From Aspidapion aeneum (taxonomy: Eukaryota > Arthropoda > Insecta > Coleoptera > Brentidae), in the NCBI GenBank assembly GCA_963576565.1, contig OY755038.1, positions 144,085,920-144,149,919 of the forward strand: 64,000 nucleotides of DNA, in the 5' to 3' direction. This document shows positions 55,801 through 64,000 of the stretch, one piece after another (within the stretch, counting starts at the first letter, position 1; each line of letters starts with the position of its first letter). A program made the position numbers and the translations under genes. Under the pieces are notes generated by a model that saw only the letters and a list, made by a program, of their open reading frames with translations, ran no database searches and was not told where the DNA came from.

Positions 55801-58236
55801 ACTTAGGAAATAGGTGAAATGTCTAATAAAAAGTTTTTTGGTTTTAGGCCGAGTTTTGTTGATATAACAAAAGTTTAATTGGGGCCGGGAGTTATTATGC
55901 TCTTTTAAAATTAATGTAATAGTTTTGGCTTCTTGATTTTTGTTGTCTGGTTGTTACGCAGGATTATTCCCAGCTGTTTCATTTCAAAATGTCATTTGTA
56001 GGTGATAGGGACTCATTAGCTCTTGGACATTTGGTAATTTTTGCTTTGACTAATAGTTGTGGGAAGGGCCCAACTTAATTTTGTATCTCGTGAACACCAG
56101 GAATAAGGATCTGAGAATGCATTAAGCAGTAATTTTTTTTTTATTAGAGTTTGTGTGTAAAGACACTTGAGTAGGCAGATTTAGTTTTACAACGTTCTTA
56201 TAGGTGAACCTTGGAATTGTTTTCATAGTTGTTTTTCTGAAAGTGCACACAAGATAATTCTTTACGGGGTTGAGTGCAAAGTTTAAAACTTAGGTTCACA
56301 TTATTATAGTGGTACAGTAAATATGTACTCACGTTGTTTATTTCCTTCAGTAATAATTTTAAACAAATATACTAACATCGTTTGTTTTTTTGGAACATAA
56401 CTATTTTTTTTTACTTTTCCTAAACTGATTGGTTTTTTTGCAATGACGATTTTTTGTACTTTATGATTCTTAAGTAAATTTAATTTTCAATATTTTTTTT
56501 TGTATAGTAAATTAAGTTTTCTAGCTCATTCACTTTTCACATTTACACAGTTTTGGGAGAGGAAAGGAAATCTACAACTGTTTTTTTAAAGGAAAAGAAC
56601 AAAAACTGTTGCATGACATAACTCTATTAAGATTTTTCTAGTGCTAATTTTATTTTAATTCTTTTAAAATCGTTAATAGGAGCTGCAACCCCACTTAAAC
56701 ATTTTAAAATTTTTTTTGAAAATATTTTTTAAATATTTTTTTTTAAATATTTTTTTGAAGGAAGAAAACTTGATTTTCTTGTTGAAAAAATTTTTTTTGG
56801 TGCATAGTAGTACCTTGCCCTACAATGACTTTACCAGTTTATTTAAATATTTTTTTTTTCTGAATTAAAATATAATTTCATGTCGAACCCTCGCGTTTTA
56901 ACAACCTATCATCATTTGTTTTAATTTTTTTTTCTCCCTACTCAAAACCACCTATTAGGGTAGAGAAATATTTTGAAAACTTTAGTGAGCCACTAATTAA
57001 TTTTTTATTATTGGGCTACTGTAGTCGCCACCAAAAATTTTTCAAAAAATTTTTTTTTGGACACCTTTTGGTACGATCCTAGGGTCTTTTTGACCATGGT
57101 TTGCATCAATTTAGTTTAGGTTTTGGGAATTTCATTTTAATGATTATTAGAGAGTTGCAGTCCTACCAAGACGTTATTTCGGTAAAAAAAAATTATTACC
57201 ATCGGTAATTTTTGTTAAATTTTCTTTTAATTTTTTTAATTACACACAACATCCTTACTAGTCTAATTCAACGCAATTATATCTAGCGGATTTTTTTTTA
57301 ATTGAGCATATTTTACGATTTCTATAACATGAACATCTGTTCCGATGTTTATTGCGTTCACTTATATATTAAGGGATGATTTGGCCTTAAGCAATGCATG
57401 TTTCATGTAACTCAGAATAGGTAAGCAGGTTAAAGTGGGGTTTGATTTATTCTTTTTAGAAAAATCATTGTATACGGCGATTTGGGTTTTTTTTTGAGGA
57501 GTTTATTAGTGGAGCCATTCTGCAATAGCAGGAGTATACCCTAGCGTTAAGTGTGTACAACAGCTTTGGGATTTTTTTTGTTATAGGTAGTCTGTTGTAC
57601 GTTCCATTTAGGGATAAATTTACCTATTCGGTTGCTGAGGTAAACAAACATCACTTAACTTTAATTTTAATCCAGTTCAGCTAGGATAAGCGCAATTATT
57701 TTTTTTTTTTGGGTTTTACTCACGCAGGAGTGGAACATAAGACCTGAACACTGCCAAAACTCTTGTCTCTTTTATTTTTTTTTAAATTTTTTATGGCTAC
57801 TTGTTAATTCTAATTTAGGATTTAAGTAGTTGTTTCTCTCTGCAAGGTTGGACGTCATAGTTGGTTGTACAAATAATTAATATAAACTATGATTACATTT
57901 TTAAATGCAAATAAATTTTATTTTCTTACTGCTCCGGTGTTTTTCGGTTTCGTTCGCGTCTGCCCGTATTTAAGTTTTATATTTTCTACATTTGTGAGAA
58001 AATTTATAGTGATTTTCACTAGTGCGTTTAAAGTGAACCTTGTGTTTAGAAATAGTGTAAACTGTTAGATAACACTTGATAACGGTTAGAGATACTTACT
58101 TACAGAAACGTCGTGTTTTAAAATAAATAAACACAATGGAAGTCCGAAATTTTATTTCTCCACAATCATTGTCTACGAGTTTCAAACAAACCTTGTGTTT
58201 GTTATTGCGTGGTTTAGTTTTAATATAAAAGGCACC
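52888..58236 (+). other. GYP-1 leader, noncoding
   Basis: Co-linear with the GYP-2 leader throughout, with many small indels in T runs. It holds a 153-bp insertion near its end. No conserved coding frame is seen. Confidence 0.75.
58048..58200. repeat. 153-bp insertion with 12-bp duplication in GYP-1 leader
   Basis: aaccttgtgttt occurs at 58036-58047 and 58189-58200; GYP-2 has only one version at the matching place. The 141 bp between has no counterpart in GYP-2. It includes aataaataaacacaatgg and could be a short retroposed fragment. Identity unknown. Confidence 0.75.
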
Positions 58237-58302
58237 GTGGCTATTTCTTTGAGTCGGTTGTCTGACATAAGGTACTTAGTCAAGGACGAGTTAATCTACG
58301 AA
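58237..58302 (+). pseudogene. GYP-1 gag start, broken
   Basis: The codons correspond to GYP-2 gag, but the start reads GTG where GYP-2 has ATG. The frame goes through SRLSDIRYLVKDELIYE and then enters the (TTA)n tract, becoming a run of Leu. The rest is beyond the Dong insertions. Confidence 0.82.
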
Positions 58303-58835
<533 letters not shown>

Positions 58836-58920
58836 TTTTTTTTTTATTTTTTTTTTTTTGTGGTGGCCTTGGTCCCGCGGCTCCGACTCACACGGGTGCA
58901 AGTAGGCCAGATGGTCCGTT

Positions 58921-58963
58921 ACCGTTTCTACTCCCCACCAACCGCGGGGTTAGTAGAAACGGT
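58921..58963 (-). promoter_or_regulatory. 3' hairpin of DONG-1 over the stop codon
   Basis: Perfect 12-bp inverted repeat: accgtttctact (58921-58932) and agtagaaacggt (58952-58963), with an inner cccc...gggg pairing possible. It spans the TAA stop (58950-58952). In R2-type elements the 3' RNA structure is recognised by the RT for target-primed synthesis, so a similar role is inferred. Confidence 0.7.
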
Positions 58964-61900
58964 GTTCCGCATCGTGTGCCCTGAGTAGACGCAATGATCC
59001 GAGGATGACTGCTTTCTGCATGTTGCCTGCAAGTTGCTCTGCCCTGTCACGGCAGGCCGGCAAGGTCTTGAGAGCTGAGAGCAGTGTCTGCCGTGCGCCT
59101 CCGAGAGCTCCAATTACCAAAACCACTAGCTTGACTGTATAGCCCCGGTACACTCGGCGAAGGTCAAAGAGAAGATCCTGATATTTCGTCCGTTTCTCTT
59201 CTTCCTTGGCAATGATGTTCGTCTCGGCAGGAGCCGAGAACTCAATGACATACATAATTTTGTCATTTTTGTCAAGTAGTACTATATCCGGCTTGTTAGC
59301 GTTTACAAGCCGGAGTGTGGGGAATGCGAAATTCCAGTATATTCTGGTTCTGTCATTCTCCACGACGGACGGAATATCAGAGGGGACATATGGCAGCACT
59401 GGAGCATCATCAACACCGTACGAGTGCCTTAGATGGTAATACAGCACCCGTAACGCTGCGTTGTGTCGATGGATATACGCCGAGACCGCATAGCGCCCGC
59501 AAGCGGACAGCAAATGATATAAGGTCTCCGGCGCCCTATGGCAGGCCCTACAACTTGTATCAGGAACCTGTATACCCATCACGCGACTTCGGTGTTCCAA
59601 GGTGTTGATGACTCCGTCTTGGCAAGCAATGATAAACCCCTCAGTTTCCGACTTTAATGCACCTGACCTTAAGAATGCAAAGCTTAGCTTTTTGGATAAG
59701 CCAGTGTTTTCAATGGTTTTATAGAAAACACTGTGCAATGGCTTATCCATATGTAGACGTAATAAATAGTCTACCTCTGCATTCTTTAAGGTGGTTTTAA
59801 GTCTTTGGCAGGTCAACTGTGTAATGGAGTTTTCCTGCCGCCGACTTATGTCGAAAACTATTTGGAGCTCATCTGCTGCTCTTTGTGCTGCTTTAAAAAG
59901 AAATGCCCCCACCCCAAATGTTTCATGGTTACGCACCATGCATAGCAGGGGATCCTCGTCTCTGATTACTTCGCACGCGGTACTTAGGACTATTCGTCTG
60001 TGTAAACACTCCAAACTTAAGAGTCCACGGCCTCCCTGATAACGTGGGAAGTAAAGCCGTTGGACAGACGCCTTAGGATGATGGCTTCGGTATCGAGTCA
60101 TCATCTTGCGGGTTTTCACGTCAATTTCACGCAACTCGTTCACGTTCCACTTAATGACTCCAAAGGAGTAAGTGATTATAGGGACGGCAAGCATATTTGT
60201 AGCAGCGACTTTGTTCTTTCCAGACAACTCTGAATTCCAGATTTGTCTTAGTCGTTGCTGATACTTGTCGCGAAGAGAGCCTTTTATTGCTACACTATCA
60301 TGGATGTGTCCCTGGGGAACACCCAGATAGGTATAGGTCTCTCCGGCATCCAGATGTCGTAGGATGCTCCCATCTACAAGTTGCGCGTCCTCGGCGTGAT
60401 CCGCATGGCGTCCTTTCTTAAGTTGAACCGTCGCACACTTATCCAACCCAAACTCCACCCCGATCGCATGAGTATACTCCTGTACTACCCGAAGAGCTTG
60501 GTCGAGGTCTCTCTTCGTCGACGCGTAGAACTTAAGGTCATCCATATAAAAGAGGTGAGTAACCTTATGGGTTCTACGGCCAGGAGCACCGCACATGTAT
60601 CCCTTTGTGTTCCGCAAAGCAACGGATAACGGAAGTAGCGAGACGCAAAAGAGGAGTGGGCTGAGGGAATCACCCTGAAACACTCCCCGTCGGAATGACA
60701 CCAATTCAGTCGACACCTTTGCGTTACCCGTACATATGGTAAATCGGGTCTTCCAAAATGGCATCATTCCTGAAATGCATCTCGCTATGGGATCTGGCAC
60801 CGCAAGGCCTCTCAAAAGGTGAATAATAAGTTCATGAGAAGTTGTGTCAAAGGCCTTACGGTAATCAATCCAGGTCATCAAAAGGTTTCGCTTGTACTGG
60901 AAGGAGTCCTGTGTGACACATCGGTCTATTAGAAGGTTCTCCTTGCAGCCGGCTACGCCTTTCTTTGACCCTCGCTGCTCGTATACTCCACTAAACACGG
61001 GACCCATGGCTTGGAGTATCCGCTGGTACAAGAGTCGCGTAAAAATCTTGTAACAGGCGTTTAAACATGTTATCGGGCGATAGTTCTTTGGGTCGGACAA
61101 GTCTCCGTTCTTGGGGAGAAGGACGGTTCGCCCCTCAATAAACCAGGGAGGGATTGGCTGCCCCTCATTAACCCAGGAGTTAAAAATTCGGGCAAGGGCC
61201 TCATGGGTTGATGGAAATTTTTTCCACCAGTAGGTGTTAATTCCATCAGGCCCAGGGGCAGCAAAGTTCTTAGCACCCGTAAGAGCACTTCGAACTTCCT
61301 CCACGGTTATTGGTGGGCACAGTTGCTCAGGTGGTGGAAACCCCCTCACAAAGGTTTCAAACTGTGCCAGGGCTGGTGTGTTTACGTTGAGCGGCCGAGT
61401 TACCTCGTAAATACCCCTCCAGAAGTTTTCCACCCTCTCAGCGGTCGGAGGATCGTTAATAATCCTCGGCGGCGCCTGAAATAGGCGACTGGGGTTCTCG
61501 AAAAATAATTTATTTTCCGAAATACCCCTCGCCCGCCGAATTAGATTTTGTTTGGCAGTCACTAACATCCGTATCCTTTCGCAGCACTGCTGCTTGATGG
61601 TCTGCAACAGTGCTTCGTTCAGTGTGTGGTGGGTGCGTCGCAGGTTGGCCGCTATGCGGCGCACTTTTGGCGTAAAAGGCCTGCCTGCCAATTTGTATTC
61701 CACCACACACTGTATACGGGATGCGTGCTGCCTTGCTGAGAGGATTTTTGCTTCCATCTTCTTCACTCGGCGTTGCGCCCTGTCGCCGCAGGGGTCCCTA
61801 TTGGGCGCCCTGGGCGACACGGAGCAAGCTGCCTCGTATACGAGGCAATTAATGCGCCAGATGTCAGCTTCTTCTGTTAGAGTATTCAATAGCTCTGCGT

Positions 61901-62312
61901 CCGCTCTAGCTAGGTCTTGTGGCTTCGGGCGCTTTATCTTGTGTAGCGCCCTGCGGTCTTGAAGACTCTCTTCTGGTGCAATGGGAAGTACCTCTTCAGC
62001 CACATGTACCTGCAATTCCTGTACCCCAGGTACTGCCGGCTGTTGAGGTCTTCTTACATATCCCCTTCGCCGAAGGTAGGATACATAGTCTCGCAGGCTC
62101 TGAGCAGTAAATGTATTATGCTCAGGATGCATAACATTCCACTGCTCACGCATACGAGCCATATATCCCCTTCGACCTGGGCTACTGCTCTCATAGCATT
62201 CCAGCAAGTCATCTCTCAGATCATTGGTCCACTCAAAGCGTCCTTGGTCATCGCGGTCGTCATCGGGCAATCCATCCGGCTGGGCCCCTCCACCTTGCCT
62301 TTGACCCCTCAT
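58950..62312 (-). CDS. DONG-1 reverse transcriptase/endonuclease protein, intact
   Basis: 1120 codons without a break. The N-terminal third (1-330) is basic with no sure DNA-binding finger. The RT domain spans about 330-690: LLPKNGDLSDPKNYRPI near 395, WIDYRKAFDTTSH near 480, GVFQGDSLSPLLF, and the active site YMDD at 589-592. A thumb region follows. A C-x2-C-x7-H-x4-C motif starts at residue 921. The restriction-like endonuclease comes next, with KPDIVLLD (Asp 1009), then YVIEFSAP, then KY about 20 residues on, all consistent with the PD-(D/E)xK fold of R2/R4 proteins. The family nicks a TAA repeat and copies its own RNA from the nick. The ATG at 62312 is the first in frame; about 230 nt of 5' UTR precede it. 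Confidence 0.92.
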   Translation of the reverse strand: MRGQRQGGGAQPDGLPDDDRDDQGRFEWTNDLRDDLLECYESSSPGRRGYMARMREQWNVMHPEHNTFTAQSLRDYVSYLRRRGYVRRPQQPAVPGVQELQVHVAEEVLPIAPEESLQDRRALHKIKRPKPQDLARADAELLNTLTEEADIWRINCLVYEAACSVSPRAPNRDPCGDRAQRRVKKMEAKILSARQHASRIQCVVEYKLAGRPFTPKVRRIAANLRRTHHTLNEALLQTIKQQCCERIRMLVTAKQNLIRRARGISENKLFFENPSRLFQAPPRIINDPPTAERVENFWRGIYEVTRPLNVNTPALAQFETFVRGFPPPEQLCPPITVEEVRSALTGAKNFAAPGPDGINTYWWKKFPSTHEALARIFNSWVNEGQPIPPWFIEGRTVLLPKNGDLSDPKNYRPITCLNACYKIFTRLLYQRILQAMGPVFSGVYEQRGSKKGVAGCKENLLIDRCVTQDSFQYKRNLLMTWIDYRKAFDTTSHELIIHLLRGLAVPDPIARCISGMMPFWKTRFTICTGNAKVSTELVSFRRGVFQGDSLSPLLFCVSLLPLSVALRNTKGYMCGAPGRRTHKVTHLFYMDDLKFYASTKRDLDQALRVVQEYTHAIGVEFGLDKCATVQLKKGRHADHAEDAQLVDGSILRHLDAGETYTYLGVPQGHIHDSVAIKGSLRDKYQQRLRQIWNSELSGKNKVAATNMLAVPIITYSFGVIKWNVNELREIDVKTRKMMTRYRSHHPKASVQRLYFPRYQGGRGLLSLECLHRRIVLSTACEVIRDEDPLLCMVRNHETFGVGAFLFKAAQRAADELQIVFDISRRQENSITQLTCQRLKTTLKNAEVDYLLRLHMDKPLHSVFYKTIENTGLSKKLSFAFLRSGALKSETEGFIIACQDGVINTLEHRSRVMGIQVPDTSCRACHRAPETLYHLLSACGRYAVSAYIHRHNAALRVLYYHLRHSYGVDDAPVLPYVPSDIPSVVENDRTRIYWNFAFPTLRLVNANKPDIVLLDKNDKIMYVIEFSAPAETNIIAKEEEKRTKYQDLLFDLRRVYRGYTVKLVVLVIGALGGARQTLLSALKTLPACRDRAEQLAGNMQKAVILGSLRLLRAHDAEHRFY

Positions 62313-62917
<605 letters not shown>

Positions 62918-64000
62918 TAGGTCTTCGCGGCTATTGCCGGGCTTTGCGTTTATCTCACGGCCATTTCTGGCAAGCGAGTACCGTGTTATTTTCTTCAGGT
63001 TAAGGCGGATGCATCTTTTTGTAATACTTCTCTGACTATGCGGCATGTGTCAAGGATGACGGCTTTTTGTGCAGGTATGTATAATTTTTCGTCTAGGTTA
63101 AGTTTGGTTAGGCTTGTTTTTAATATTACAGGGATCTCCCCCGTAGCTCCGATAACAATTGGAATAGTTTGACAGACTTTCATTTTCCAGATCCTTCGGA
63201 TTTCCTCGCATAGAGGTAGGTATTTCGTGACCTTCTCATTGTATTTCTTTTGTAGGTTTGCTGCATTAGGTATTGTTATATCAATGAGGTACGTTTCTTT
63301 TGTTGTTTTGTTTGTGAGTGTTATATCTGGCGTATTGTGATCGATTGTCTTATCTGTTTTAATTGGCCAGTTCCACAGCATTTTAAATAGGTTATTTTCC
63401 AGGATCCTTTTTGGTTCGTAGAGGTAGTATGGCGTTTCGTCTTGTACGAGCTCGTGGAGTCTTCCCAGTTTTTGATGTATGATTTTAGCCACGTTGTTGT
63501 GTCTCTCTGTATATTGTTTAGGTGCTAATACTGTGCAGCCACTGATGACATGGTCTATGGTTTCAGGTCTCTCTCTGCACACTCTACATATATCATTATC
63601 TGTGGTTTTTTGAATGTGTTTTCTATAGTATCTTGTTGGTGTTACTTGGTCTTGTATTGCAAACATCGTACCTTCTGTTTCTGCGTACAGTTGTCCATTC
63701 CTTATCCATGTTAGTGATGCTTCTTTGTCGATTTCTCTATTGTCCAGGTTATTCGGGAATCTCCCGTGAAGTGCCATGCTTTTCCACTCCGTGATTTTTT
63801 CAGCTGTTGACTTCGGTGAACGCGTCTCTTGTCTTTTTCTTAGGTTAAGTGGTGTTATCCTGTTATCTTTTTCAACTACTTTTTTGTGTAATATGCTTGT
63901 AATTGCTTTGTCATAGAAGTATCTCCTAATTTTATTTTCTTCTGTTGCCTTTCTTTGTGCAAGGTCTGCAACTCCCCTACCTCCTTCTCTTCGGGGTAAG
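62918..64000 (-). mobile_element. DONG-2: second, different Dong/R4-type element, 3' end only
   Basis: It has the same orientation and architecture as DONG-1 (short 3' UTR, then (TAA)n) but only distant protein similarity and AT-richer codon use, so it is a separate lineage. It is cut by the window edge. Confidence 0.82.
62995..64000 (-). CDS. DONG-2 protein, C-terminal 335 codons (partial)
   Basis: The frame is open from the window edge to the stop at 62995; the first in-window ATG (63777) is not the real start. Near the edge it reads REGGRGVADL, aligning with the post-RT region of DONG-1 (YQGGRGLLSL). Then come CRVCRERPETIDHVISGC (C-x2-C-x7-H-x4-C) and the endonuclease motif TPDITLTN followed by YLIDITIP and KVTKY. 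The last residues (AQKAVILDTCRIVREVL) also align with DONG-1 (MQKAVILGSLRLLR). RT itself lies outside the window. Confidence 0.88.
   Translation of the reverse strand, partial: LPRREGGRGVADLAQRKATEENKIRRYFYDKAITSILHKKVVEKDNRITPLNLRKRQETRSPKSTAEKITEWKSMALHGRFPNNLDNREIDKEASLTWIRNGQLYAETEGTMFAIQDQVTPTRYYRKHIQKTTDNDICRVCRERPETIDHVISGCTVLAPKQYTERHNNVAKIIHQKLGRLHELVQDETPYYLYEPKRILENNLFKMLWNWPIKTDKTIDHNTPDITLTNKTTKETYLIDITIPNAANLQKKYNEKVTKYLPLCEEIRRIWKMKVCQTIPIVIGATGEIPVILKTSLTKLNLDEKLYIPAQKAVILDTCRIVREVLQKDASALT

Larger units (their letters stand above)
37978..58302 (+). mobile_element. GYP-1: old Ty3/gypsy element, interrupted twice
   Basis: Its LTR starts at 37978 (TGTAACGTGTC), is split at 39586 by GYP-2, and resumes at 51680 to end at 52871. 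A tRNA-Lys-type primer site, a 5.3-kb leader and a gag start follow. Gag is interrupted at 58302 by the (TTA)n tract and the Dong elements; the remainder is outside the window. It is about 10% diverged from GYP-2 in the leader by eye. Confidence 0.85.

Overview
The window is animal, most likely arthropod (probably insect), heterochromatin-like DNA. It is AT-rich and has no recognisable host gene, tRNA, rRNA or CRISPR array. Almost all of it is retroelements nested inside one another. The lineage is inferred from the mix of BEL/Pao elements, an errantivirus-type env with a baculovirus-F-like cleavage site, Ty3/gypsy elements and Dong/R4-type non-LTR elements in TAA repeats. The order cannot be decided from sequence alone.

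Left half (3.4-37.2 kb). An old, broken BEL/Pao element on the minus strand (BEL-A) has its pol and distal gag at 3464-9650 and the start of its gag at 36600-37152. The 26.9 kb between (9651-36599) is a later insertion flanked by the 4-bp duplication ATAT; removing it restores the gag reading frame. The insertion contains: (i) ERR-1, a minus-strand errantivirus-like LTR element (418-bp LTRs at 9651-10068 and 32202-32619) whose only recognisable coding is gag plus protease; (ii) BEL-C (13207-19631), a permuted, one-LTR BEL element with a flipped LTR stub; (iii) BEL-B (21638-28397), a young BEL element with one intact gag-pol frame and a 5-bp duplication ACTGT, sitting in ERR-1 gag; (iv) an inverted array of a 454-bp repeat (28782-32026) with a 10-13-bp duplication, in the ERR-1 leader; (v) the 3' end of a plus-strand, env-bearing element (ERR-2, 32620-36581). 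BEL-A also carries a degenerate 1.4-kb fold-back insertion in its RT.

Right half (38-64 kb). An old Ty3/gypsy element (GYP-1) starts at 37978. A young relative (GYP-2, 39591-51675, duplication ATGC) is inserted in its LTR. GYP-2 has 3-kb LTRs, a 5.3-kb noncoding leader, and a gag start joined to an integrase tail, so it is a pol-less passenger. The GYP-1 LTR lacks two segments present in GYP-2 LTRs, and both missing segments have GT...AG ends. GYP-1 gag is cut after about 22 codons by a (TTA)n tract, followed by an intact minus-strand Dong/R4-type element (1120 codons), a second (TTA)n tract, and the 3' end of a different Dong/R4-type element that runs off the window.

How the parts work together: these are parasites using one another as landing sites rather than a host pathway. 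BEL-B encodes a full protein set but has Asn at the first integrase catalytic position. DONG-1 looks intact. GYP-2 and ERR-1 lack pol and would depend on other elements. Relative ages by nesting: BEL-A is oldest, then the ATAT insertion, then BEL-B, BEL-C and the 454-bp array; GYP-1 is older than both GYP-2 and the Dong insertion.
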